A DNA stretch of 64,000 bases from Rhodococcus rhodnii (GTDB lineage Bacteria > Actinomycetota > Actinomycetes > Mycobacteriales > Pseudonocardiaceae): contig JOAA01000005.1 in the NCBI GenBank assembly GCA_000720375.1, positions 1 through 64,000 on the forward strand. Direction: 5' to 3'. The notes beneath the pieces are model-generated. The model was not told where the DNA came from, did no database searches, and saw nothing but the letters and a program-made list of their open reading frames with translations. Positions 49,628-57,479 of the stretch are shown here, piece after piece (the first letter of the stretch is position 1; each line of letters starts with the position of its first letter). The position numbers and the translations under genes are program-made.

Positions 49628-51352
49628 ATGACAGAACAGACGATCACGCACCGACTGGACCGGTCCTTTTTCCAGGAGTTCCACTCCGGACCGATCTCCA
49701 CAGCGTCGATGGGCGTTCTGCGGGCGAGTGTGCACAGCCAGCGCCGGGCGATGTTACTGGCCGTGATGCACTCCCTGCAGGCGGTCAACGCGGACACACG
49801 TGACGCGTTGGAGCGTTCGTGGCAGATCCTCTCTGCGGCGGAGGAACGTGACGCCGACGCGGTCGAGGCCATTTTGATGCATCCGCCAACGGGTGTGTGG
49901 CTCGTGCGCGCCTTGCGTGAGTTGCTTGGCGTCTCGCAGCACCACGAACTGGACTACCTGCACTCGATGGCTGCGGCCGCGGCGATCCGGGCCAAAGTGG
50001 CCTGCACGCTCACCGTGCCGGTGACTTTTGGCACGGTCTGCCTGCCCACGGTCGGCTCTGTGGACGCTCCGGCCGGAAACACGGCACAGGTACACGTCAC
50101 TCCGAACGCCGCGTTGATCTACTTCGATGGCGTTGCCGAACCGATCAGCGTGACCGCGGCGGGTTTCGCGGCACGGCAGACTCACCGGGCCAGCGCGCGG
50201 GGCATCGACCTGGTTGTGGAAATCGACGACAGCAATCCGTATCGCGAATTCTCGGATCCCACACCGGCACACCGGATGACGCAGACCGAGTGGACGCATT
50301 GGCACGACCTCGTCGACGACGCCTGGGATCTGCTCACTCTCCGGCACACCGCCTACGCCAAGGAACTGTCGGCTGGATTGCTGACCGTCGCTCCCATCTT
50401 CTCCGGCAAGGACGTCGTCGGCTCGTCCTCGCACGACGCCTTCGGCGGCATCGCGTTGTCAGCGAAAGTGTCGGCGGCCACGTTCGCCGAGGTCCTCGTG
50501 CACGAGATGCAGCATTCGAAGCTGAACGCGTTGATCGACCTGGTCCAGGTGCGCCGCGAAGACGACGACCAACTGTGGTACGCGCCGTGGCGCGACGATC
50601 CACGGCCACTCACCGGCTTGCTGCACGGGATTTACGCGTTCGTCAGCGTGGTGGAGTTCTGGCAAGTCCAACGGAACTTCGCTGACGCGAGCAGGGAAGC
50701 CGACTATGTCTTCGCCTACCGCCGCCATCAGGTCCGCCAAGCGGTCCGGGCATTGCGCTCATCGCCGGACTTGACCGAGATCAGCAGCGATCTCGTCAGC
50801 GGTGTCGCGGATCGGATCGCCGCGTGCGACACGGAAACCCTGCCCGATGACCTTGTCGACGCGGTCACGCTGATCGAAAAGGACCACTGGGTGACGTGGC
50901 GCCTGCGACACGTCAGCCCGAGGCCTGCGGACATCCACCGTCTGGAAACCCTGTGGTCAGCAGCGGAACCGGCGCCAGCACTGTCCACAACAGACGAGAT
51001 CGCGCCCTTCAACCGGGTGGTCACCGGGTCGGCCAGGGGCACGTTGCTCAAGACGAAGGTGATCGACCGTCACAAGTTCGACCAGATAGTCCACAGTGGA
51101 GTTAATTCTGCCGACATCATGTTCGCGGTCGGCGACTACGCGGGCGCGCAAGCCGCCTATGTGGACAGGATCAACGCGTCCGCGGCGGATACCGATGCCT
51201 GGGCGGGACTCGCAGTCTCACTGACACCAGGCACGTCGGCGGCGAGGGCTATGTCGACCACACCTGAGATTCTGCTGGACCTGCACAACCATCTCAGGGC
51301 AGGTGGTGACGCTCCCGACCCCGTGGAGCTCGCCACCTGGCTGGGCACCTGA
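49628..51352 (+). CDS. HExxH-motif peptide-modification protein (aKG-HExxH hydroxylase-like)
   Basis: 574-residue protein of the HEXXH-domain family found in RiPP clusters, now linked to 2-oxoglutarate-dependent peptide beta-hydroxylases. The metal motif is VLVHEMQHSKLNALIDLV (H292, E293, H296); a third ligand is probably the histidine of LLHGIYAFVSVVEFW (H333). SSSHDAFGGIALS upstream is conserved in the family. The N-terminal ~100 residues (FFQEFHSGPISTASMGVLRASVHSQRRAML) are also typical; the C-terminal ~150 residues are a less conserved helical region. No radical-SAM partner is adjacent. It is convergent with the TPR gene (5-bp gap). The peptide substrate is unproven. Confidence 0.78.
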   Translation: MTEQTITHRLDRSFFQEFHSGPISTASMGVLRASVHSQRRAMLLAVMHSLQAVNADTRDALERSWQILSAAEERDADAVEAILMHPPTGVWLVRALRELLGVSQHHELDYLHSMAAAAAIRAKVACTLTVPVTFGTVCLPTVGSVDAPAGNTAQVHVTPNAALIYFDGVAEPISVTAAGFAARQTHRASARGIDLVVEIDDSNPYREFSDPTPAHRMTQTEWTHWHDLVDDAWDLLTLRHTAYAKELSAGLLTVAPIFSGKDVVGSSSHDAFGGIALSAKVSAATFAEVLVHEMQHSKLNALIDLVQVRREDDDQLWYAPWRDDPRPLTGLLHGIYAFVSVVEFWQVQRNFADASREADYVFAYRRHQVRQAVRALRSSPDLTEISSDLVSGVADRIAACDTETLPDDLVDAVTLIEKDHWVTWRLRHVSPRPADIHRLETLWSAAEPAPALSTTDEIAPFNRVVTGSARGTLLKTKVIDRHKFDQIVHSGVNSADIMFAVGDYAGAQAAYVDRINASAADTDAWAGLAVSLTPGTSAARAMSTTPEILLDLHNHLRAGGDAPDPVELATWLGT

Positions 51353-51357
51353 ACCGC

Positions 51358-53433
51358 TCAGAACTGCATGGTGTCTGTGTCGCTGTTCGCTCTCGTCCAT
51401 GAGATGGCGTACATCGTGGCCGGATGACCCACGCCCAGTACGTTTTCGAGATCGGTCACGGTCCTGGCGTGCAACGCGGTGGCCTCCTCATGCCTGTTGA
51501 GCTGGGCGAGATCGATCGCCAGGTTCAACGCGACGGACAAAGTGGACGGATGCCGCCCGCCCAGCGTCCGTGTGGACCGTTCCAGTGTGTCCTCGTCCAT
51601 CTCGTACGCGGTGTGCAAGGCACCCAAGGCGGCGAAGTCACTCGCCAGGTTCGTCGCGGCGACCAAGCAGAACGGATGGTCGCTGTCGAACGTGTCGCGC
51701 AGGACAGTGAGCGTCTGCTCGTCCCGGCTTCGGGCGACCTCAACCATTCCGAGCAACCGGAGGGTGACAGCCAGATTGATCGCCGCGACCAAAGTGTACG
51801 GATGCTTCTCACCATACCGTTCCACGAACAGGCGATGGCTGAGCTCGCCGAGTTTCCGTGACTCCGGCAACCTGCCGAGCTGCCGCAGGTCGGCTGACAG
51901 GCACATCTGGGCGGTGAACGTGTCCAGATGCCGGGCACCGTGCCTGCGCCGGTACATCCGGACACATGCCTGGGACAGATCCGCGGCGGCCTCATAGAGC
52001 CCAGCTTTCCGCCTGGCGACGGCAAGATTCCGCATGGCTCCGATGGTTCGTGGATGCTCGTCGCCCACGACCGCTCGTTGCTTGGCCAGATTGTCCTCCT
52101 GGATGCGGCACGCCTGGATGTGTTCGCCGCATTCCCGCATGTCCATGGCCAGTGCGTTCAACGTGAGAAAGGTGTCGGGATGATCCTCGCCGAGTACGTT
52201 CTTCTTGCGCCGCCACGTGTCCTCATCGAGCTGTCTTGCCTTGAAGAACTGCCCGTTGAGCCGCAGACACCCGGCGAGGTTGTTGGCGTACTCCAATGTG
52301 TTCGGATGGCCACGGCCGAGCACATGGCACGACCGCTCGAAGATGTTCTGCTGCATCTGCAGCTCTTCCACGAAGCTCCCCCGTGACCGCAGGCTCATCC
52401 GCAGGCTGTTCGCGGTCCGCAGGAACAGCATGTTCCCTTCCCCGAAGGTATCCCGCACCACCTTGTAGATCCGCCGGTTCAGCTGGTAGGACTCGTCGTA
52501 GCGGCCGAGCCGGTACAGCGCACGGCCACGCAACCGGGTCATCTCCAACGTGTCGGCGTGGGTCTCGCCGAACCTGTCTCGCCACTCGGCGACGATCTGC
52601 TGCGCAAGATCGGCGGCTCCCTGATAGTCCCCGCAGCTCAACAGATACATGACGACATGGATCAGCAGGACGCACACCCGGTCGTCCTTGCTGCACCGCA
52701 TCGCCTCGGACATGATCACGTGCGGCAGCAGTTCGGCGTAACGCGGCCAAGACCTTGGCGCGCCTGGGTCAGCCGGATTGGCATGCGCCAGCAGAACGTG
52801 CGCAGCGTGCCGCATGTCGACTTTTTCCTCTGGCGACAGCTGGTTCTTCAGCACCGCGAGCACCAACCGGTGCAACTGCAGTGTTTTGCGCCGGTGGTCG
52901 ACCTTGGCCAGACCGTAGTCGCTGATCTGCTGTACGATCCGGTCCAGCTCCTGCGGATCGGCCATCGCCTGGGCGAGCTCGGCCGGAACCGGCACACCGA
53001 CAGCGGTGAAGTAGCTCTGCGGAATGGGCTGGGGTCCGAAGTAGGCACAGGCCTGCAGCAGTTGCAAGGCAGCCGGGAACTCCGTCCGCAGGTGGTGCAG
53101 CGGCACACTCCACGCGGACGCCACCGACCGCATCATCCCGTATTCGCCTGGTTCGTCGTCCGGCATCTCGGCCAGGTGCTGCCGAAGCAACGTGAGGTAC
53201 TGCGCCGCGGACATTCCCGAGTGGACACGCCAGATCGCTGCCTGCTCCACCGCGAGAGGCAAGTCGCCAAGAGCGTCGGCCAACCGGTCGGCGTCCGCTT
53301 CGCCGATGTCGCCGCCAAGGCTCGAACTGAGCCCAGTCTGATTCGACGGACTCGATGACCTCGGCGACCCGAAATTTGACCTCGGCAAGGGTGGCGGCGT
53401 GAATATCCGGCCCTCGGTCCGGCCGCCAACCAT
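51358..53433 (-). CDS. TPR protein of FxSxx (FxsT-like) type, N-terminally truncated
   Basis: Frame of 691 codons. Recognisable homology starts around residue 40 with the end of an NB-ARC/STAND module (DADRLADALGDLPLAVEQAAIWR), a winged-helix region, and then at least ten kinesin-light-chain-type tetratricopeptide repeats (for example FGETHADTLEMTRLRGRAL, LGEDHPDTFLTLNALA, YGEKHPYTLVAAINLAV). This is the C-terminal half of proteins called FxsT in FxSxx-COOH peptide systems. The P-loop that should precede it is missing, and the first 40 residues are an out-of-frame reading of the neighbouring VMAP-like gene, so the real start is unclear. Confidence 0.75.
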   Translation of the reverse strand: MVGGRTEGRIFTPPPLPRSNFGSPRSSSPSNQTGLSSSLGGDIGEADADRLADALGDLPLAVEQAAIWRVHSGMSAAQYLTLLRQHLAEMPDDEPGEYGMMRSVASAWSVPLHHLRTEFPAALQLLQACAYFGPQPIPQSYFTAVGVPVPAELAQAMADPQELDRIVQQISDYGLAKVDHRRKTLQLHRLVLAVLKNQLSPEEKVDMRHAAHVLLAHANPADPGAPRSWPRYAELLPHVIMSEAMRCSKDDRVCVLLIHVVMYLLSCGDYQGAADLAQQIVAEWRDRFGETHADTLEMTRLRGRALYRLGRYDESYQLNRRIYKVVRDTFGEGNMLFLRTANSLRMSLRSRGSFVEELQMQQNIFERSCHVLGRGHPNTLEYANNLAGCLRLNGQFFKARQLDEDTWRRKKNVLGEDHPDTFLTLNALAMDMRECGEHIQACRIQEDNLAKQRAVVGDEHPRTIGAMRNLAVARRKAGLYEAAADLSQACVRMYRRRHGARHLDTFTAQMCLSADLRQLGRLPESRKLGELSHRLFVERYGEKHPYTLVAAINLAVTLRLLGMVEVARSRDEQTLTVLRDTFDSDHPFCLVAATNLASDFAALGALHTAYEMDEDTLERSTRTLGGRHPSTLSVALNLAIDLAQLNRHEEATALHARTVTDLENVLGVGHPATMYAISWTRANSDTDTMQF

Positions 53434-54085
53434 CTTTGATGTTGAGCTGGCGCCAGGTGGCTATTCGATACGCTTCACCGCTCGGCCCGGCGCGTTCTAT
53501 TTGAAACACGACATATCCGTCGGACCGCTGCGGCGGCTTGGGCACCATCGTGGTCACCAGTTGCTCACGCAGCTCGGCCAGCTCGACGAGCAGGCCCAGT
53601 TTCCCGGCCTGAGCACTGACCCACCGGCGCAGCTCGACGGCCAGATCCAGCCGGACCCGGTTGGCGAGGTGTTCAACGAACACGATGGGCTTGGGAACGC
53701 CGTTCACGTCGGCGTTGAGCGTCTCCAACGCCCGGAACATCTCCTGGTACGTCGTCTGCTCCGGCAGATCAAGCGCCGCCTCACCCGCGACGAAGCGGTA
53801 CAAATCGCCGATGTCGGGGATGACCACGCCACTGAGCAGTGAAAACAGTTGCCTGCGATCTTCGGGTGAGATCGTGTCGAACAAGATCATGTCGGTGATG
53901 ACCCGTCGGACATCCGCCATCGCGGTCGATCCGGGCTCGAGTTGCTCGAGGACCATCAGCAGGGCCGACAATCCGTCAGGACGCTGCCTGCACGCATTGA
54001 CAAGACTGAACAGATGGGTCGCCATCTGTGGGTATTCCTCGACGGCCAAGGGATGATCAAGCTCGTCGCTGAGTATTCTGATCAC
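52769..54085 (-). CDS. EAD/VMAP-like protein fragment, frameshifted into the TPR gene
   Basis: Frame of 438 codons from GTG 54085. Residues ~1-90 look like an effector-associated domain (SLVNACRQRPDGLSALLMVLEQLEPGS). The middle (PKPIVFVEHLANRVRLDLAVELRRWVSAQAGKLGLL, GYVVFQIERAGPSGEAYRIATWRQL) resembles the start of the VMAP-C domain of conflict-system proteins. Homology ends near residue 247 (VESDWAQFEP, about 53345). Everything after is an arginine-rich out-of-frame reading of the TPR gene. A deletion with frameshift joining two different STAND-related genes is the simplest explanation. Confidence 0.55.
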   Translation of the reverse strand: MIRILSDELDHPLAVEEYPQMATHLFSLVNACRQRPDGLSALLMVLEQLEPGSTAMADVRRVITDMILFDTISPEDRRQLFSLLSGVVIPDIGDLYRFVAGEAALDLPEQTTYQEMFRALETLNADVNGVPKPIVFVEHLANRVRLDLAVELRRWVSAQAGKLGLLVELAELREQLVTTMVPKPPQRSDGYVVFQIERAGPSGEAYRIATWRQLNIKDGWRPDRGPDIHAATLAEVKFRVAEVIESVESDWAQFEPWRRHRRSGRRPVGRRSWRLASRGGAGSDLACPLGNVRGAVPHVASAAPGRDAGRRTRRIRDDAVGGVRVECAAAPPADGVPGCLATAAGLCLLRTPAHSAELLHRCRCAGSGRARPGDGRSAGAGPDRTADQRLRSGQGRPPAQNTAVAPVGARGAEEPAVARGKSRHAARCARSAGACQSG

Positions 54086-54301
54086 CAGGTTCCGCCCGCT
54101 CAGATCATTAAGACACCCTCATCAACGAGCGGACAAGCGGCCAGAGAACGCCGTTGTCGCCGACGCTGCCGTCCGTCATCGGCTCTCCCCTATCCGAAGG
54201 CGTCCGTCCATCATACGGCGAGAAAACTGTTCAGTATAGAGCTAGAAAAGACGCTCGGCCAGCGGTATAGGGCGACAAAGTGAAGCCCAATAACGATGAT
54301 G
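54086..54301. other. Intergenic region upstream of the EAD/VMAP fragment
   Basis: 216 bp with no gene. On the minus strand TATACT (revcomp of AGTATA at 54234-54239) could be a -10 for the EAD/VMAP fragment; no other feature stands out. Confidence 0.3.
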
Positions 54302-55102
54302 TCATCGACTCCGGGTCTGACTCTGTTTCGCATAACCGTCCGCGAGTCCGAAAACCTTCTGACCATACGGAACAGAGTTGTTGTACGAAAGCACACCGGC
54401 CCACCAACCGGACGGCGAGCCCATGTCGCGGCCACCCACACAGAGGTACCGAGCCGCCGCCAGCGCGGCGTCGTCGATCTGTTGCGGGTCGCCGCGGCCG
54501 TCGCCATTGCCGTCGGACGCCCACTTGGCCCACGTTGACGGGATGAACTGCATTGGGCCGACCGCGCGGTCGAGCGTCGCGTCGCCGTCGTAGCGGCCGC
54601 CGTCGGTGTCGGAGATGTGTTGCACGCCAACCGAACCGTCGAGTGGCACGCCGATGATCGGCTTGCTTGGCCTGCCGTCGGCGCCCAGCTGCGCTCCGGC
54701 GAACTGGCCGTGGTTGGACTCGATCCGGCCGATGCCGGCGAGTGTTGCCCACGACAGCTTGCAGGCTGGGGTCGTGGATCGCAGGACGAGCTCGGCGTTG
54801 CCGTATGACCTGAGTGCACGGGCTGGGATGCCGGTCGCGGCCGACACTTGATTCGCCCACGCGATCAGGGGATCTACGCCTGCCGTGGCCTGCGGGATGG
54901 TCTCCGCCACCGGTTGCGGGGCGACCGCGCCGGGTTGCACCGGCGCCGGTTGGACCTGCAACGCGGGGATCTCGGTGGTGACCGGTCCGGCTTGCGGCGC
55001 CGACGTGGCCGTCAACAGCCACACGCCGCCGCCCGCGAGCACGACAACCAGCGTGACCAGGGCAAGCCTTACGAGCAGCCCGCGACGACGATCAACCACC
55101 AC
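54302..55102 (-). CDS. Lytic murein transglycosylase
   Basis: 266-residue exported protein. An N-terminal membrane anchor (LLVRLALVTLVVVLAGGGVWLL) is followed by a ~50-residue Pro/Ala linker and an SLT_2-type lysozyme-like domain. The catalytic Glu is in LAGIGRIESNHGQF, and family segments RAVGPMQFIPSTWAKWASDGNGDG and DDAALAAARYLC are intact. It cleaves peptidoglycan glycan strands to anhydromuramyl products at the outer face of the membrane. The GTG start at 55102 is used. No operon partner is evident; the unknown gene upstream ends 55 bp away. Confidence 0.92.
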   Translation of the reverse strand: MVVDRRRGLLVRLALVTLVVVLAGGGVWLLTATSAPQAGPVTTEIPALQVQPAPVQPGAVAPQPVAETIPQATAGVDPLIAWANQVSAATGIPARALRSYGNAELVLRSTTPACKLSWATLAGIGRIESNHGQFAGAQLGADGRPSKPIIGVPLDGSVGVQHISDTDGGRYDGDATLDRAVGPMQFIPSTWAKWASDGNGDGRGDPQQIDDAALAAARYLCVGGRDMGSPSGWWAGVLSYNNSVPYGQKVFGLADGYAKQSQTRSR

Positions 55103-55157
55103 GGGTTGTCAACGACGCGGGCCGAGCCTCGTTACGTCCCCGATCAGGCGACCCAGA

Positions 55158-55652
55158 TCAGGCCACGCCGTTGCGCTGCTGCCGCTGCAGCCGCGCAACA
55201 CACCAGGCAGCCGCGCTGCCGCGGCGCAGGTGCTCGAGCACCGTCAGCGGTCCCAGCCGACGGCTCAGGTCGGACGGCACCAGGCCGGCCGCACGGTAGT
55301 CCAGCGCACGCTGGTCAAGCGGGCTGATGCCGGCGTCCCACCACTGCTCGGCCTCGGCCAGTCCGCCGACCATCTGCCAGTAGCCCGCCGCCGAGGCGAT
55401 CAGGTCCTGGGGCACACCGGGCAGGCGCTTGGACATCGCCTCGATGTAGCGCGGGTCGGCCGACTGCACGCCCACCCACGACTTCGTCCCGCCCTTGGAA
55501 CGTTGACCAGGGATCCCCGGTTGGGAAACGGTTACCGGTCCCTCGGCGAGCCACGTCGAGGCAATCCGATTGATCTCCTCCGCTTCCGCGTCTTGCGAAC
55601 GCTCAGCCGTCCACTGCCGAACCAAAGCGTCGACCCCGTGGTCGTCGACCAT
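55158..55652 (-). CDS. Hypothetical protein
   Basis: 164-residue soluble protein I do not recognise. It is mostly helical by eye (DALVRQWTAERSQDAEAEEINRIASTWLAE; VPQDLIASAAGYWQMVGGLAEAEQWWDAG). It contains one short Gly/Ser linker (PGIPGQRSKGGTKSW) and a basic tail (ARLQRQQRNGVA). No signal peptide or membrane segment. ATG 55652 follows a short AG-rich stretch (GGAGGCACGC), a good Shine-Dalgarno. It is upstream of the transglycosylase gene on the same strand, but the gap of 55 bp does not prove co-transcription. Confidence 0.65.
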   Translation of the reverse strand: MVDDHGVDALVRQWTAERSQDAEAEEINRIASTWLAEGPVTVSQPGIPGQRSKGGTKSWVGVQSADPRYIEAMSKRLPGVPQDLIASAAGYWQMVGGLAEAEQWWDAGISPLDQRALDYRAAGLVPSDLSRRLGPLTVLEHLRRGSAAAWCVARLQRQQRNGVA

Positions 55653-55826
55653 GCGTGCCTCCTGTGGGGGCGATGATCACTCGTTGCGGAAGACCGTAGG
55701 GTGGGATGGGCCCAAGAATCCAGAGCTGACTCATCATCAATCTCGCCACCTGGACTTTTTCCCAACATTCCACCCAGACGGTCCAATATGGATCCGCTCT
55801 TCGGCGCTAACTGTGACGCAGCGTCA

Positions 55827-55988
55827 TTAAGCGAAAACACCCTGGACGAACGTGATGATCGCCTCCGCGCCGTCGCGCAGCCAGCCGAGCACCGTCTGCA
55901 CCGCGTTGGCGGATCCAGTCGGTTGCGTGATCAGGTAGAACAGCAGCAGTGCGATCACTGCCAGCAGGACTATCTTCTTGACGTTCAC
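55827..55988 (-). CDS. Small actinobacterial membrane peptide
   Basis: 53-residue protein with one hydrophobic helix (KKIVLLAVIALLLFYLITQP) followed by an amphipathic helix (ANAVQTVLGWLRDGAEAIITFVQGVF). This small conserved pattern, KKI-TM-QP then A-x-V-x2-VLGWL-x-D, recurs in actinomycetes without a known function. GTG 55988 is chosen because homology starts at VNVKKIV; the frame remains open 20 codons upstream. Confidence 0.7.
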   Translation of the reverse strand: MNVKKIVLLAVIALLLFYLITQPTGSANAVQTVLGWLRDGAEAIITFVQGVFA

Positions 55989-56048
55989 CGGCCCAGTTCT
56001 CCGTCCGTTTCGCACCCCTCCAGCCCCGGTCCGGACGTGCCCGAACAC

Positions 56049-56330
56049 AGGACTGATGCATCATCACTCTACGGGTGCAACGCTGATCGGTGCAGTCGGG
56101 CACACCCCGTAATCACCCGTTAGGGGATGTCCCCGATCGGCGACCTCGGTCACGCTTCGAATAAGCACGGTTACGCATAGTTCAACTAGTTGACCACCGA
56201 GCGGCGCGTCGTCCAGCGACACGCCGAAGAACGCGGTCAACGTCACCCGACCCAGTCACCTGGCATGCGTGACAAGCTTCATCCCAGCGGCCTAGCCGAC
56301 CGCGCACAATCCGTTGCGGCACAACGGGAA
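56049..56330. other. Intergenic region without recognisable gene
   Basis: About 280 bp of non-coding sequence before the crp promoter. CAACTAGTTG around 56182-56191 is a short palindrome. A 60-codon minus-strand frame at 56064-56246 has no family resemblance or ribosome-binding site and is not called. Confidence 0.4.
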
Positions 56331-56381
56331 TTGACCTTTCAGTCAATCATGGTATGAGGAAGTTGTCACACAGTTCTGTGT
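56331..56381 (+). promoter_or_regulatory. Promoter and palindromic operator of the Crp-family gene
   Basis: TTGACC (56331-56336), 16-bp spacer, TATGAG (56353-56358) form a sigma-70-like promoter. Immediately downstream lies the perfect palindrome ACACAGTTCTGTGT (56368-56381), spanning the expected start-site region, a plausible autoregulatory site for the Crp-type protein. Confidence 0.6.
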
Positions 56382-56399
56382 ATATCTACACTGAGCTCC

Positions 56400-57068
56400 A
56401 TGGTGGATGAGGCAACTCACAACATCCTCAAGATCCTGACCCCGGACCAGCGCGCGGCGCTGGAGGCTCTGGGGTCGCCGGTCCACCTGCAGGCCGGGGA
56501 GCGAATCTTCCGCGAGGGCGAGCCATCCCGCAACGTCGTGGTGATCCGCAAGGGAAACGTCAAAGTCACCCGGCAGAACATTCATGAGAAAGAGGTCATT
56601 CTCGCCATCCGCGGCGTCGACGAGGTGATGGGCGACGAGGGTGTACTGATGGACGAGCCCCGTTCGGGCACCGTCACCACCATCTCCGAGGTCGACGGCC
56701 TGGACATCGGCGCGGACGACTTCGTGGCCTTCGTCAACGAATACGGCCTCTGGGTTGAGATGTACCGGGCCGCGGTGCGCCGCCGCAGGCAGTCCGAGCA
56801 ACAGCTGCTTCGCGCTCCGTTGAACGTCAAGGGCAGGCTCGCCCGCTGGCTACTGGAACTCGCCGCCGAGGTCGGCGAGAACACCGAAGAGGGCTGGGTG
56901 ATCGAGTCGACCCTCTCCCAGCAGAACCTGGCCAGCCGGATCGGGGCCACCCGGGACGCCGTCGCCATCGCGTTGCGCCAGCTGCGGGAACAAGGGGCGG
57001 TCAGCACCGGGCGGCAGCGAATCGTGCTGCACGACATCGAACGGCTGCGCACAGCGGCATCCAGTTAG
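56400..57068 (+). CDS. Crp/Fnr family transcriptional regulator
   Basis: 222 residues: an N-terminal cNMP-binding beta-barrel (LQAGERIFREGEPSRNVVVIRKGNVKV), the dimer helix, and a C-terminal winged helix with the recognition region TLSQQNLASRIGATRDAVAIALRQLREQG. The phosphate-binding cassette is weakly conserved (DEGVLMDEPRSGTVTT), retaining the Arg-Ser pair, so cyclic nucleotide binding is uncertain. There is no Fnr-type Cys cluster. It lies upstream of a MazG-like gene and a glycosyltransferase gene in the same direction. ATG 56400 follows the palindromic operator. Confidence 0.9.
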   Translation: MVDEATHNILKILTPDQRAALEALGSPVHLQAGERIFREGEPSRNVVVIRKGNVKVTRQNIHEKEVILAIRGVDEVMGDEGVLMDEPRSGTVTTISEVDGLDIGADDFVAFVNEYGLWVEMYRAAVRRRRQSEQQLLRAPLNVKGRLARWLLELAAEVGENTEEGWVIESTLSQQNLASRIGATRDAVAIALRQLREQGAVSTGRQRIVLHDIERLRTAASS

Positions 57069-57122
57069 CGTAGAAATCCACCCTCAAGTGTGGAATCATA
57101 CACATAGAGGGCGGGTGATCCG

Positions 57123-57467
57123 ATGACGGTGAGGACGATGGTCGCAACCAGCCAGTTGGGTGCCTTCCAGGACATCTGGGACGCTTGGGACGAGTCAGAC
57201 GCCGACATCAAGGCGAAACCGCTGCGGCACTTCGAGACCGCGGTCGACGAGCAGTTCGTCGAGCTGCGCAGGCACTTGCACGCCAACGAGCCGGACCGGG
57301 CTGCCAACGAGGCGGTGGACATCATCAGCATCGCGCTCAACCTGCTGCGCAACCTGGGTCACGGCCCGGAAGACGTAGCCACCCTGGTCACCGCACGCGC
57401 ACAGAACCGGATGCGCGGCCAGACTCGGGCGATTCTGGACAAATACGACCGTCTCCTCGAGACCTGA
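57123..57467 (+). CDS. MazG-like helical protein
   Basis: 114-residue all-alpha protein. LGAFQDIWDAWDESDADIKAKPLRHFETAVDEQFVELRRHL is followed by EPDRAANEAVDIISIALNLLRNLG, which carries the E-x2-D pattern of MazG/all-alpha NTP pyrophosphatases (EAVDIISIALNLL). Only part of the metal-binding set is evident, so activity is not assured. It is 12 bp upstream of the glycosyltransferase gene, suggesting an operon. The short gap from the Crp gene (54 bp) may hold its promoter. Confidence 0.7.
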   Translation: MTVRTMVATSQLGAFQDIWDAWDESDADIKAKPLRHFETAVDEQFVELRRHLHANEPDRAANEAVDIISIALNLLRNLGHGPEDVATLVTARAQNRMRGQTRAILDKYDRLLET

Positions 57468-57479
57468 CGCGCGACCGCC

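Noticed and set aside
49384..49803. 139-codon frame starting TTG 49384 with a fair Shine-Dalgarno
   Set aside because: It runs into the HExxH gene in another frame and is arginine/glycine-rich; kept only as a possible alternative start context for the small ORF.
56064..56246. 60-codon minus-strand frame in the crp upstream region
   Set aside because: No ribosome-binding site, no recognisable pattern; treated as intergenic.
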